A DNA stretch of 64,000 nt from DASVWZ01 sp036392935 (GTDB taxonomy: Bacteria; Acidobacteriota; Terriglobia; Terriglobales; Acidobacteriaceae), in assembly GCA_036392935.1 (NCBI GenBank), contig DASVWZ010000300.1, forward strand, positions 27,466-91,465, written 5' to 3'. The notes beneath the pieces were generated by a model. That model had not been told where the DNA came from and ran no database searches. It saw only the letters and a list, made by a program, of their open reading frames with translations. Positions within the stretch are counted from its first letter, which is position 1. The number at the start of each line of letters is the position of its first letter. Position numbers and translations under genes: made by a program. This document shows positions 8,299 through 16,542 of the stretch, in pieces.

Positions 8299-9051
8299 CT
8301 AGATAACGATGCCGAATTTTTCTTCGAGGATCGTTCGGCGATCTTCTTCTGATTTCAGCGGCGTTTCTTCGCGTTGGCCATTCCGCGTGACGATCAGTTT
8401 TTCATTCGACAACGTGATCCGGCCGTCGGGCGTGGCCATGCTGCAAATGCGGTTCTGCGTGAAGTGCGATTGCGGCGAGGTCTGGTGGTAATGGCACATG
8501 GCAGCGAACTCGGAGAGTTGACGAGGCTGTAGGGCAAACGAATACTGGCGTTAGTAGACTTGGCCGGCCTCGGCCATTTCCATGTGCAGGTTGCCCGAGT
8601 CTTCTACGATGCGAAATCCTCGATCGCCTTGCCGCTGTTCGATCCCGGATTTAAGGCGTAGCGGCTCGACAAACGCATCGCCGAAGCCAACGTCGGCCAG
8701 CCATGGCTCTCCGAGATCAACCCTCAGGGTTAGATGATCGAACTCCGGGCTGGCGCTTCCGTCGTCGCCAGTCACGCGGGCGGAAAGCAGGGTGACTTCA
8801 AATCCCAGTTCGCGCAGCAGCCAGGCGAATGCGCCGTTCAATTCGTAGCAGAACCCGCCGCGGCGGCGCTTGACGATCTTGCGCAGAAACGAAGATTCGT
8901 CGCAAACGATTTTTCTGCCGAGCGAGATGTCCAGATTTTCAAACGGAACGGAAAGCATGTGGGCACGGTGAAGAGCGCGCAGGGTACTGGCGTTGGGCGT
9001 GGTGGGGCCGGAGTAGGAAATGCGGCGGAGATAAGAGCCGACGCTCACCAT
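8299..9051 (-). pseudogene. Arylamine N-acetyltransferase interrupted by an in-frame TAA
   Basis: The first 166 codons encode the catalytic half of a NAT enzyme with an intact triad: Cys68 in RGGFCYELNG, His106 in FDHLTL and Asp120 in LADVGFGD. A TAA at 8551-8553 then stops translation, yet the same frame continues without a gap for 83 codons. These read RQYSFALQPRQLSEF and on to a conserved NAT-like C-terminal third ending EEKFGIVI at 8299. The total of about 250 residues is the normal NAT length. One base change explains everything, so this is a young pseudogene, a truncated protein lacking the domain that closes the active site, or a sequencing error. It is the last member of the psd-to-holA run on this strand. 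Confidence 0.85.
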
Positions 9052-9067
9052 AAACGCAAATCAGAAC

Positions 9068-9760
9068 CTACATGATGGAATCATGTTTTGCCAGATTGTG
9101 CTTTGCACATAGGATCTGAATGTTCTTGGCGTCCTTGGACGACCCACCTTGTGAGTAAGGAATAATGTGATCGAAGTGAAGATTGCTAGCGGCGCCACAG
9201 GCCGCACATTTTCCTTTATCGCGTTTCCACGCCTCAAGCTTCACGGCGCTTGGAATTATGCGATCGTGTTCCGGCGCGCCCGCACGTATCGGCGGGGTTG
9301 GCTCCAGGTCTTCGGCCTTTTCTAGTCTGAACTTGAACACCTGTCTGCCACGGGCTGACTCCTGGAAGGCGTCCGTCAGTCTGAATAGCCCGTTATAGAC
9401 CCATATGCCGGCGCGAATTTTCTCATACACCCTGACCTGTTCGGCCTCGCACTCACCATTTTTGTAGCGCGCCACGGCATCGAGAAATAGGCCATTCTGT
9501 GTAAGCCGCCCAGAGGGAAACGTCGCGGGTTGATCGACTTTCTTGGGGTCCGGGCTGCCCTCGGTTCTTGCTATATCGTGTCCCTCGTAGATCAGAACCG
9601 TTCCTCCATCTTCTACGCGATCCGCGTATGGAGCCCCGGCGCGCAGGCTCATGAGAATTACGCTTGTGTTCTCGCGTAGGTGAAAGTTCATGCCACGCTG
9701 GAGGTTGACTCCCAGGTCAGCACACATCTCGATATATGAAACCACGTCGCCGGGATGCAT
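9068..9760 (-). CDS. SRA-domain / HNH endonuclease fusion
   Basis: The protein has 230 residues. Residues 1-150 resemble an SRA (YDG) modified-cytosine reader: VILMSLRAGAPYADRVEDGG, then RLTQNGLFLDAV, then VRVYEKI..GIWVYNGLFRLTDAF and GRQVFKFRLEK. Residues 180-225 form an HNH nuclease: Cys185-x2-Cys188, LHFDHIIPYS (catalytic Asp197-His198), Asn213, and Cys218-x2-His221. SRA-HNH proteins are known as type IV-like, modification-dependent restriction enzymes that cut DNA carrying 5-methyl- or hydroxymethyl-cytosine. No methyltransferase or other defence gene is adjacent. The start lies 3 bases after the holA stop, so it rides on a housekeeping operon. Substrate preference is inferred only. Confidence 0.82.
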   Translation of the reverse strand: MHPGDVVSYIEMCADLGVNLQRGMNFHLRENTSVILMSLRAGAPYADRVEDGGTVLIYEGHDIARTEGSPDPKKVDQPATFPSGRLTQNGLFLDAVARYKNGECEAEQVRVYEKIRAGIWVYNGLFRLTDAFQESARGRQVFKFRLEKAEDLEPTPPIRAGAPEHDRIIPSAVKLEAWKRDKGKCAACGAASNLHFDHIIPYSQGGSSKDAKNIQILCAKHNLAKHDSIM

Positions 9761-9763
9761 AGC

Positions 9764-10888
9764 TCACACCGGCAGCTCTTCCTGCGACCAGCCGGGCACT
9801 TCCGGCTTCGGTTCTTCGGTCAGATCGAGCACCAGCTTTTCCAGCATCAAGCGCTTGCTGGGAGGGTTCGATCGCAGCGCCAGATCCGTCTTTGCCACCA
9901 GCCGAATCGCGCGCGTCAGTTCGCGCTTCGACTTATATCGCCGCGCCTGCCTGATAATGTCATCGGCCGCAAACGGAGGCACGCGGAAGCCCTGCCACAG
10001 CGCCGCCCACAGCATGCGTTGGTCGCGGACATTGCGCTCCAGGATCACCAGCATCTGGCGGAAAGTTTTCGCCAGCATATAAAGATGACCAATGGCCGCC
10101 TCGTCGCCATCGCCGGTGGTCAGGATCGCATCGAGCATCTCCAGCGCGCGGACGCGATCTTTGGCAGAGATCGCATCGGTCAGTTCATACAATGTTCGCT
10201 GCTTGGCCGCCAGCACCATGGTCTCAACATCACCCAACGTGATGCGCTTTTTCTCGCCGACATACAGAATCAGCTTTTCGAGTTCATTCGAGACCATCAT
10301 CATGTCGCCGCCCAGAGCGTCGACCAGTTCGCGGGCGGCGTCAGCGTCGATCTTCACTCCGCGGGTGGTGCCGTACTCGCCGATCCAGCGCACCGCTTCG
10401 CTTTCTTCCACGCGCGCCAGTTCGACGATGGCGCAATAACGCCCCATGGTTTCGCGAATGCGCTCGTAACGGTCTTTGTCGGTCAGCTCCATGCGGCGAA
10501 CGTCGGCGGGAATGCTGATGTGGTCGGCGACAAAAATCAGCACCGCATCCGGATTCGGATCTTTGCAATATTCTTCGATCGCGGCCAACTTGTCTTCGTT
10601 CGATCCGCGGCCGAAAAGACTTTTTACCCCGCGCACGAAGAAAACCTGAAAGGGCGCCATCAGCGATGGCGTGCGCGCCCGGTCTAGTACTTCGGCCAGG
10701 TCCGTCGATGCCAAATCAAAATCAAACAGGCTGAAGTCGCGCATGTCTTCGGGTACGAGATGTTCGAGAATCGCCTCCCGGCAGCGCTTGCGGAAAAAAA
10801 CCTCATCGCCCACGAAAACGTACGCCGGACGCAGCTTGCGCGCCTGCACCTCAGACACAAAGCGGTCGGCCTGGGCGAATGCCCGCAC
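9764..10888 (-). CDS. holA: DNA polymerase III subunit delta
   Basis: The 374-residue clamp-loader delta subunit opens the beta sliding clamp. The N-terminal AAA+-like part (RPAYVFVGDEVFFRKRCREA; APFQVFFVRG) and the C-terminal helical collar domain (MLAKTFRQMLVILERN) match HolA. It starts with GTG, whose first base is the last base of the lptE stop codon (TAGTG), giving translational coupling. lptE-holA order is common in Gram-negative genomes. Confidence 0.93.
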   Translation of the reverse strand: MRAFAQADRFVSEVQARKLRPAYVFVGDEVFFRKRCREAILEHLVPEDMRDFSLFDFDLASTDLAEVLDRARTPSLMAPFQVFFVRGVKSLFGRGSNEDKLAAIEEYCKDPNPDAVLIFVADHISIPADVRRMELTDKDRYERIRETMGRYCAIVELARVEESEAVRWIGEYGTTRGVKIDADAARELVDALGGDMMMVSNELEKLILYVGEKKRITLGDVETMVLAAKQRTLYELTDAISAKDRVRALEMLDAILTTGDGDEAAIGHLYMLAKTFRQMLVILERNVRDQRMLWAALWQGFRVPPFAADDIIRQARRYKSKRELTRAIRLVAKTDLALRSNPPSKRLMLEKLVLDLTEEPKPEVPGWSQEELPV

Positions 10889-11409
10889 TAAAATCCCTCC
10901 AGAATGTTCGACACCAGTGTCTGCCCGAAATCGCGCGACAGGCGCCGGAATGCCGGCGAGTCTTGCTCGAAGAAAGTCGTCAAATCCTGGGAAACCTCAT
11001 ACTGTTCGCGAAACACGTACGATGGATTCTGATACAAAACCTTCCCCTGCCGGTCGGTGAGCGAAACGCTGACGGCAATCACCACCAGCGCCGACGTTGC
11101 CCGGCCGGTTTGCGAATCATACGTCAAAGGGCTTGTGGAAGAGGAGAGCACTGTGCCGCGCAACGTTGCATCGGCGTCGCCGCTGCTCACGATGTGGTAA
11201 TGCGTCCGCGTGGTAAATTCCTGCACCACCGCCTGCGTGAGCAACTGCTCGATCTTATAAGTCGGAGTTTGGTTCACAAACGCGGGGATGGCGATGGTCT
11301 GAATGCTCTCTGGGATCGTATTGGTGTGTCCGGCGGTGTGGTAGCCGCAGGAAATCGACAGCAGTGCGGCGAAGCATGTGGCCCACACCGCAACACGCCC
11401 ACCCATCAT
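10888..11409 (-). CDS. lptE: LPS-assembly lipoprotein LptE
   Basis: A 173-residue lipoprotein. The signal ends in a lipobox-like LLSISC, followed by GYHTAG, the classic GYxL start of mature LptE/RlpB. The body (ESIQTIAIPAFVNQTP, LTQAVVQEFTTRTHYHI, ATLRGTV) fits the family. LptE plugs the LptD translocon that inserts LPS in the outer membrane. The start ATGATG overlaps the stop of the preceding Asd-like gene by 4 bases, and the stop overlaps the holA GTG. Longer in-frame starts lie inside the upstream gene and are not used here. Confidence 0.9.
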   Translation of the reverse strand: MMGGRVAVWATCFAALLSISCGYHTAGHTNTIPESIQTIAIPAFVNQTPTYKIEQLLTQAVVQEFTTRTHYHIVSSGDADATLRGTVLSSSTSPLTYDSQTGRATSALVVIAVSVSLTDRQGKVLYQNPSYVFREQYEVSQDLTTFFEQDSPAFRRLSRDFGQTLVSNILEGF

Positions 11410-12479
11410 TGAATCTTGCCCTGCGGCGGACGCGTCGCGGCCATGGTCTCCGCACATTCCACCGCGGTCGCGGCAGCTACGCGCAGATTGTCCGACGCAG
11501 CCCAGATCCAAAAGGCGTTCGCACGCGCGCCATCGGGCCGCACCGCAACCTGAATGTCATTTTGTCCGGCGGCATTCACATTAGTCGGCGCTTCTTCCGC
11601 GCCCTGCGCGATGTGGACATGTTCCCCTGCCAGCGCCTGCGCCACGCGCTCCAGATCGGCCGCGCCCCCGCTTTCAATATGCAACGCAAATGCCTGACCA
11701 TGAAAGATGGGCGCCTGCAGCATCAGAATCGACGGCGCCAGCGCGTCTTTCCCTGCGATCTTCGCATAGTGCCTGACAACGCGATGCTCGATTGCCTCCA
11801 GCGACGGTGAAGATTTCTCTCCGTAGCGCGACACCATGTTGAACGCGACTTGAATATCGAAGACTTTTTTCGGCAGCTCTTGAAAGGAAAGCAGATTCAC
11901 CGTCTGCTCGTGCAGTTCATCCATACCTTTCTGCCCATGTTCCGATGCCGGCTCAAAAATTGTCGCGGCCACGTTTCTGATCTCTATCGCTTTCCGCAGC
12001 CGGTCGATCAGCAATGCCAGCACTACCGCCGCCGGATGCGCCACCACGGCGGGACCGGGCTGCAGTTGCGGCGCGGGCAACTGGCCCAATTGCCGCTCCA
12101 GCCACGGCGAGCGCACGGTCGCTTCAGGCTCGTCTTCGAGCGCATAAGAAAGATCGACAATCGCGCTGCCGGTGTCCCGGGCGGTCTTCCACGTCCTCGC
12201 AGTACATTCTGCATCGGACGCGAAAAACGTAAAATCTACGTGTTGAAATTCATCCGCCCGGACTTTCTGAATGAACGTGACTTCATCGCCCACCGATTCC
12301 AGTTGGCCGAGCGATTCGTCATCGTCCAGCAGCTTCACGTCGGTGGAAGGGAAGTTGCGCTCGTTGAGCACGTCGGCAATCTCTTTGCCCTTAAGCGATC
12401 CCGCGCCCACAATCGCCACGCGATATAAAGGGCTTCGCGCCGGGTCCACGTGCGCTGCGAGTTTGGTGTCTGAACTCAT
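11406..12479 (-). CDS. Aspartate-semialdehyde-dehydrogenase-like protein without the catalytic Cys (Usg-type)
   Basis: The product is 357 residues with the Asd fold. It has an N-terminal Rossmann motif (YRVAIVGAGSLKGKEIADVL), a C-terminal dimerisation domain, and the segment EPASEHGQKGMDELHEQT, which matches the Asd SGAGQKG..EL.EQ region. In true Asd the nucleophile lies in a GNPGC or GNPNC loop. Here the equivalent stretch reads VVAHPAAVVLALLI, so the Cys is absent. This matches the non-catalytic Usg paralogues of proteobacteria, whose role is unknown. It overlaps pssA and lptE by 4 bases on each side, placing it firmly in an envelope-biogenesis operon. Confidence 0.82.
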   Translation of the reverse strand: MSSDTKLAAHVDPARSPLYRVAIVGAGSLKGKEIADVLNERNFPSTDVKLLDDDESLGQLESVGDEVTFIQKVRADEFQHVDFTFFASDAECTARTWKTARDTGSAIVDLSYALEDEPEATVRSPWLERQLGQLPAPQLQPGPAVVAHPAAVVLALLIDRLRKAIEIRNVAATIFEPASEHGQKGMDELHEQTVNLLSFQELPKKVFDIQVAFNMVSRYGEKSSPSLEAIEHRVVRHYAKIAGKDALAPSILMLQAPIFHGQAFALHIESGGAADLERVAQALAGEHVHIAQGAEEAPTNVNAAGQNDIQVAVRPDGARANAFWIWAASDNLRVAAATAVECAETMAATRPPQGKIQ

Positions 12480-13345
12480 GAAGTCTGTGATGCCTCACGA
12501 TATGGCGGAGGCGGCGGGTTCGATTTCTTGCGGAAGATCCACTGCAATCGCCACAGCACGCCCGACGCCATGTAAGCCAGCGCAATGATAAACAGCACCG
12601 GCCGCGAGAAAAACCAGATGCTGGCAAATAGCGCCGCGAACAGCAGTATCAATTGAAACGGCCGGCGCGAGCGAAAATCAATATCTTTGAAACTGTAGAA
12701 GCGCCAGGTGCTGACCATGAGATAGCCCGCCGCGACAACAATCAGCATCCAGGCCACGCAACTCCACAGCGACGAAATCGGCTCGCCCGCCGAAAAATGT
12801 ACGACCGCAGCAATTACGCCTGCCGCCGCAGGTATCGGCATGCCAACAAAATACTTTTTCCCCGGGCGCCCGGGATTCGACGGCTGCGGATTCGACGTAA
12901 TGTTGAATCTCGCCAACCGGCTCGCCCCTGCCATCAGAAAAAGAAAACTGGCAATCGCACCCAGTTGCGCCATCTTCCCCGTCAGCTCGTTCGATCCCAT
13001 AAAATCCGGCAACTGCCGGAACCCCCACATCCACGCCAGCAGTGCAGGCGCCACACCGAACGTGATTACGTCAGCCAGCGAATCCAGTTCGCGGCCGAAA
13101 TCGCTCGCCGTTCGAGTCAGCCGCGCAATGCGGCCATCCAGACCATCTGACACCACCGCAAATCCGATCGCCTTGGCTGCATTGTCAAAGTGCGATGGAT
13201 CCTGCGCCGCGCCATGCGTCACTTGCAAAATCGCGTAGTAGCCCAGCGCTATGTTCGCCGTGGTAAACAGCGACGGCAGAATGTACAGACCTTTTCTCTG
13301 CTTGCGATCGCCCTCGCGGCGCTGCAAATTCTGCGAACCTTCCAT
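12476..13345 (-). CDS. pssA: CDP-diacylglycerol-serine O-phosphatidyltransferase
   Basis: A 289-residue integral membrane CDP-alcohol phosphatidyltransferase that makes phosphatidylserine. The family signature DGLDGRIARL..TASDFGRELDSLAD (D-G-x2-A-R-x8-G-x3-D-x3-D) is complete. About seven hydrophobic segments follow. ATG overlaps the psd stop by one base (TGATG), and the two genes together give the phosphatidylethanolamine pathway. Confidence 0.93.
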   Translation of the reverse strand: MEGSQNLQRREGDRKQRKGLYILPSLFTTANIALGYYAILQVTHGAAQDPSHFDNAAKAIGFAVVSDGLDGRIARLTRTASDFGRELDSLADVITFGVAPALLAWMWGFRQLPDFMGSNELTGKMAQLGAIASFLFLMAGASRLARFNITSNPQPSNPGRPGKKYFVGMPIPAAAGVIAAVVHFSAGEPISSLWSCVAWMLIVVAAGYLMVSTWRFYSFKDIDFRSRRPFQLILLFAALFASIWFFSRPVLFIIALAYMASGVLWRLQWIFRKKSNPPPPPYREASQTS

Positions 13346-14010
13346 CAGCGCGCTCCCTGTCGCGACTGGCCTGCGCCAACTGCATCCAGAGTCTGCCTGG
13401 CTTCAATCAACGCCAAAACGCTCGATCCGCCCTCTACGTGATCTCCAACTTTTATCTGAGGAACAGCCGCCCCATCGAGCACCACGTCTACCCGCGATCC
13501 GAACTTGATCAAGCCGACCCGTTCGCCGCGATCGACGCGGTCGCCAATTTTTTTGTTGAACACAATCCGCCGCGCCAGCAGTCCGGCAATCTGCTTGAAG
13601 ATCACCGTCTGACCATCGCCTTCGACCGTCACCACATTCTGCTCATTCTGCTCGGCCGACTGCTCATTCATCGCATTCAGAAACTTTCCCCTGTGATACT
13701 GCACCTCGCGAATCACCCCGGCAATCGGCGAACGGTTCACATGGACATTAAAAACGTTCAGGAAAATGCTGATGCGCAGCGACTTCCCGCCATCGATCTC
13801 GACCGTCGAAACATCCGTAACTTTGCCGTCGGCCGGAGAAACCACAGCTCCCGCCAGCGCCGGAATCTGCCGCTCCGGATCGCGAAAAAACCAAAGAAAA
13901 AATGCCGCCAGTAGCAGCGCCGGCACTCCCCACGCCGGAGCCGTCAGCCAGCCGATCAGTACCGCCACGGCCAGCAGGGGAATCGCGTAGTAGTAGGCGT
14001 CACGAACCAT
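13345..14010 (-). CDS. psd: Phosphatidylserine decarboxylase family protein
   Basis: At 221 residues it belongs to the short PSD class. Two N-terminal hydrophobic helices (about 8-45) are followed by the beta-rich domain: AVVSPADGKVTDV, NVFNVHVNRSPIAG, and LIKFGSRVDVVL. The Gly-Ser in FGSR is the expected self-cleavage site that generates the pyruvoyl group. It converts phosphatidylserine from PssA to phosphatidylethanolamine at the inner membrane. It is first in the overlapping run to holA. Confidence 0.92.
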   Translation of the reverse strand: MVRDAYYYAIPLLAVAVLIGWLTAPAWGVPALLLAAFFLWFFRDPERQIPALAGAVVSPADGKVTDVSTVEIDGGKSLRISIFLNVFNVHVNRSPIAGVIREVQYHRGKFLNAMNEQSAEQNEQNVVTVEGDGQTVIFKQIAGLLARRIVFNKKIGDRVDRGERVGLIKFGSRVDVVLDGAAVPQIKVGDHVEGGSSVLALIEARQTLDAVGAGQSRQGAR

Positions 14011-14070
14011 GTCAGGAGATAGGAGGATTATAGTGCACCCGCTCCGCCGCCTCTATGTTAAATGGCAATA

Positions 14071-14097
14071 AAAAAAGGCGCGTACACGCGCCTTTTT
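14071..14097. terminator. Bidirectional intrinsic terminator
   Basis: AAAAAAGGCGCG, loop TACA, then CGCGCCTTTTT forms a perfect 11-bp stem including the A/T arms. It lies downstream of the minus-strand YdcH-like gene and upstream of psd, so it separates those two transcripts. Confidence 0.85.
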
Positions 14098-14160
14098 CGG
14101 AACCGTTGCGAAACATACAAACCCCTCAGCGGCCAAACCCGCCTTCGGGCGTGGGAGTTC

Positions 14161-14388
14161 TTACGCTACCTGGTTTTGCGTCTGCCGGAACTGCCGCTCA
14201 ATCTGCTCCATCTGGTCTTTCAGGCGCAGTTTCAGCTTCTTCAGCCGCACTTCTTCCAGTTTTTCATCATCGGTGAGATAGCGTTTTTGGGTCAGTGAAT
14301 CGAGGCGATTTTCATACTGGCTATGTTCAAGAACCAATTTGCGGAACTCCTCGTGGTTCTCAGCCAGCTGGCTTCTAGAAATCAGCAT
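14161..14388 (-). CDS. YdcH family (DUF465) small protein
   Basis: A 75-residue, highly charged helical protein. The segment LKKLKLRLKDQMEQIERQ matches the LKKxKLxLKDEL core that defines DUF465. The function of the family is unknown. It is monocistronic, with a terminator about 65 bases after its stop. Confidence 0.75.
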   Translation of the reverse strand: MLISRSQLAENHEEFRKLVLEHSQYENRLDSLTQKRYLTDDEKLEEVRLKKLKLRLKDQMEQIERQFRQTQNQVA

Positions 14389-14527
14389 CCAGCAAGCCCT
14401 CCTAACCGGGATTACAACACTAAAAAACTAACACAGCCCGCGAAGGCCGTGGAAGCACAAAATTGCCCTACAGTATCTGGTGTCTTTTCGAGGACTTAGG
14501 GTCTTTATCGCATGGAAAAGGATGCAT

Positions 14528-15004
14528 CTATTTGAGACGCAGCGAATAAAGAATCGCGTCTTCGTCAGGATTGCGATAGTAGTTTTTTCGTCGGCCGGTT
14601 TCGGCGAACTTACATTTTTCGTACAAACTTCGCGCGGCGACATTGGATTCGCGCACCTCAAGATAAATATTCGCCGCGCCATTTTGCCGCGCGCGAGTGA
14701 GAAATTCATTCACCAGCGTCGAGCCGAAACTTTTTCGCCGCCATTCGTCGGCTACGACAATATTTTCGATCTCCCATTCCTCGTCAAGCACGCGGCCGGC
14801 CAGAAACCCCCCGATGTTTGAGTTTTCTTCAACCACCAGAATTATCCGTCGCTGGCCTTGCGGTCCGTCGTTCTCGCGATCGCGCTCTGCCGGCTGCAAG
14901 ATTTCGCTGTATTGCTCTTCCGAAAAATGCCCGGCAGTCGCGGATGAACGCTCGATTGCCATGATGGCAGGAATGTCAGCGGAAGTAGCGGAGCGTATGG
15001 GCAA
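14528..15004 (-). CDS. rimI: Ribosomal-protein-alanine N-acetyltransferase
   Basis: A 158-residue GNAT acetyltransferase. The acetyl-CoA loop appears as DEWRRKSFGSTLVNEFLTRA, a diverged Q/RxxGxG/A, and the C-terminal motif NVAARSLYEKCKFAETGRRKNYY is typical of RimI. The TTG at 15004 overlaps the tsaB stop region (TAAATTG) and gives the expected N-terminus LPIRSATSADIPAIM; an internal ATG at 14962 would remove the first strand. The tsaB-rimI pairing is conserved in many bacteria. Confidence 0.88.
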   Translation of the reverse strand: MPIRSATSADIPAIMAIERSSATAGHFSEEQYSEILQPAERDRENDGPQGQRRIILVVEENSNIGGFLAGRVLDEEWEIENIVVADEWRRKSFGSTLVNEFLTRARQNGAANIYLEVRESNVAARSLYEKCKFAETGRRKNYYRNPDEDAILYSLRLK

Positions 15005-15005
15005 T

Positions 15006-15686
15006 TTATTTGAACGGATATGACGCGGGCTTGGAAAAAATTTCCGCGTCCGAGCGGCGAATGTAGTTGGCTTCCAGATTTTCTGGCGAAACGGTCTCGC
15101 CGGCTGCAATTTTCTTCCATCCTAGCCGTGCAATCGTATCGCTTCGCGGGCGGTCAATAAGAACTACTTCCAACGCGGTGAGTCGCGCGGTCTGAGAAAT
15201 CAACGAATCGGGAGTTACAACCACTCTCCCTCGGCAAATTTCCACAAACTCGTCGCGCGCGAGCAATTGCTCGCCGAAGGCCTCCAGCCTGTCCTGCTGA
15301 TATTCGCCGGCATAGACCTCATTTCGCCCCGCATCCAGGGCTGCAAACACGCGTTCGTCGCGTCCGCCAACCATAGCTACCGCTTCGAGCAAAGAGACTG
15401 CAGCAATCGGCTTTCCCAGCGTCTCCGCCAGCGCCTTAATCGCCGCCAGTCCCACGCGCAAACCGGTGAACGATCCCGGTCCCGAGACCGCCGCGAAAGC
15501 GCCCAGGTCACTCTTGCTGAATTTATGCTTGGTCAATAGCTCGGAAATCTGCGGCACCAGTTGCGCCGAAAACGTCCCACCCGCCAGTGCGACCACTTCC
15601 AAACTCTCGCACGCCTCGCCCGGCCCGCACTTGGCCAGTGCGATGCTGCCATTTTTTCCGGAGGTGTCAATCGCCAGCAGAAGCAT
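15006..15686 (-). CDS. tsaB: tRNA threonylcarbamoyladenosine biosynthesis protein TsaB
   Basis: A 226-residue ASKHA-fold protein. LLAIDTSGKNGSIAL and GPGSFTGLRVGLAAIKALA are the N-terminal nucleotide-fold and GSFTGLR signatures of TsaB. It is the scaffold partner of TsaD and TsaE in making t6A37 on ANN-decoding tRNAs. It lies between an NTF2-like gene and rimI in one run. Confidence 0.94.
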   Translation of the reverse strand: MLLLAIDTSGKNGSIALAKCGPGEACESLEVVALAGGTFSAQLVPQISELLTKHKFSKSDLGAFAAVSGPGSFTGLRVGLAAIKALAETLGKPIAAVSLLEAVAMVGGRDERVFAALDAGRNEVYAGEYQQDRLEAFGEQLLARDEFVEICRGRVVVTPDSLISQTARLTALEVVLIDRPRSDTIARLGWKKIAAGETVSPENLEANYIRRSDAEIFSKPASYPFK

Positions 15687-15695
15687 GGGAAGCCG

Positions 15696-16130
15696 TCAGT
15701 ATTCCAGCAGTCCGGTGTGCATGGTCATCTTCCATCCGTCGGATGTCAGGCTGTAGACCTTGCACGCGCGTCCCTTCCAGTGAAAGTCTTTGCCATTCTG
15801 ATCGCGCCACAGCGTGTCGACATCCACCACCGCGAATGCCCCATCACCCATCTCAGAAACTTCAATTCGTTGGATCTGCCGGCGGTTATGCACCAACGCG
15901 TGGCTGTCGAACAATTCCTGCCAAACTTTTTTCCATCGCTCGCGATCGTATCGCCCCATGCCCATCACCCAATTCATGGGATCGTGCGACTGCGCCGTCT
16001 CCGGCCACGGCCAAACCATGTCGGGATGAAAAATCGACACCAGAGCCTCCGCGTCTTTGCCGTCCCACGCGCGGGTTTCGCGGTTCACCATCTCGGCAAT
16101 TTCGGCGCGAACTTCGCTCTGCGATTTCAT
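15696..16130 (-). CDS. NTF2-like / SnoaL-like protein
   Basis: A 144-residue cytosolic protein with the cone-shaped NTF2 pattern: an N-terminal helix (VRAEIAEMVNRETRAWDGKDAEALVSIFH), a central DPMNWVMGMGRYD, and beta strands VSEMGDGAFAVVDVDTLWR and GRACKVYSLTSDGWKMTMHTG. Homologues are usually annotated as DUF4440 or SnoaL-like. Substrate and role are not evident. It lies 5 bases after mce and 10 before tsaB, so it is co-transcribed. Confidence 0.75.
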   Translation of the reverse strand: MKSQSEVRAEIAEMVNRETRAWDGKDAEALVSIFHPDMVWPWPETAQSHDPMNWVMGMGRYDRERWKKVWQELFDSHALVHNRRQIQRIEVSEMGDGAFAVVDVDTLWRDQNGKDFHWKGRACKVYSLTSDGWKMTMHTGLLEY

Positions 16131-16135
16131 CTGAA

Positions 16136-16534
16136 CTACGCGTGCGATTCGACTAACTCCAGCAGCACTCCACCCGTGCTCGCCGGATGCACAAACACAT
16201 AACGGTGCCCGCCCGCGCCAACTTTGATTTCTTCCGAAACCAGCCGCACTCCGTCTTTCTTTAGCTTTTCGACTGCCGCGGCCAGATCAGGCACGCGCAA
16301 CGATACATGATGCAATCCCTCGCCGCGCTTGGCAATGAATTTTGCGATGGTCGAAGTCTCCGAAGTGGGCTCCAGCAGCTCCAACCTGCTTTCGCCCACC
16401 GGAACCATCACCAGCCGCACCTGTTCCGCCTCAACCATTTCTTCCGGCGACACGCTCATGCCCAGTTTCTGATAAATACTCTTCGCCGCCGCCAGCGACT
16501 TCACCGCAATCCCGAGATGATCGATGGTAAACAT
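16136..16534 (-). CDS. mce: Methylmalonyl-CoA epimerase
   Basis: A 132-residue VOC (glyoxalase) fold protein. FTIDHLGIAVKSL, SRLELLEP, GEGLHHVSLRVPD and GGVLLELVE supply the His/Glu/His/Glu metal ligands in the expected places. It interconverts (R)- and (S)-methylmalonyl-CoA. It lies 8 bases downstream of meaB, the chaperone of the mutase in the same pathway. Confidence 0.93.
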   Translation of the reverse strand: MFTIDHLGIAVKSLAAAKSIYQKLGMSVSPEEMVEAEQVRLVMVPVGESRLELLEPTSETSTIAKFIAKRGEGLHHVSLRVPDLAAAVEKLKKDGVRLVSEEIKVGAGGHRYVFVHPASTGGVLLELVESHA

Positions 16535-16542
16535 TCTTGCTC

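Noticed and set aside
8299..8499. Separate 66-codon gene after the NAT stop
   Set aside because: It is in the same frame as the NAT gene, and coding similarity spans the region before its Met, so it is the NAT C-terminus.
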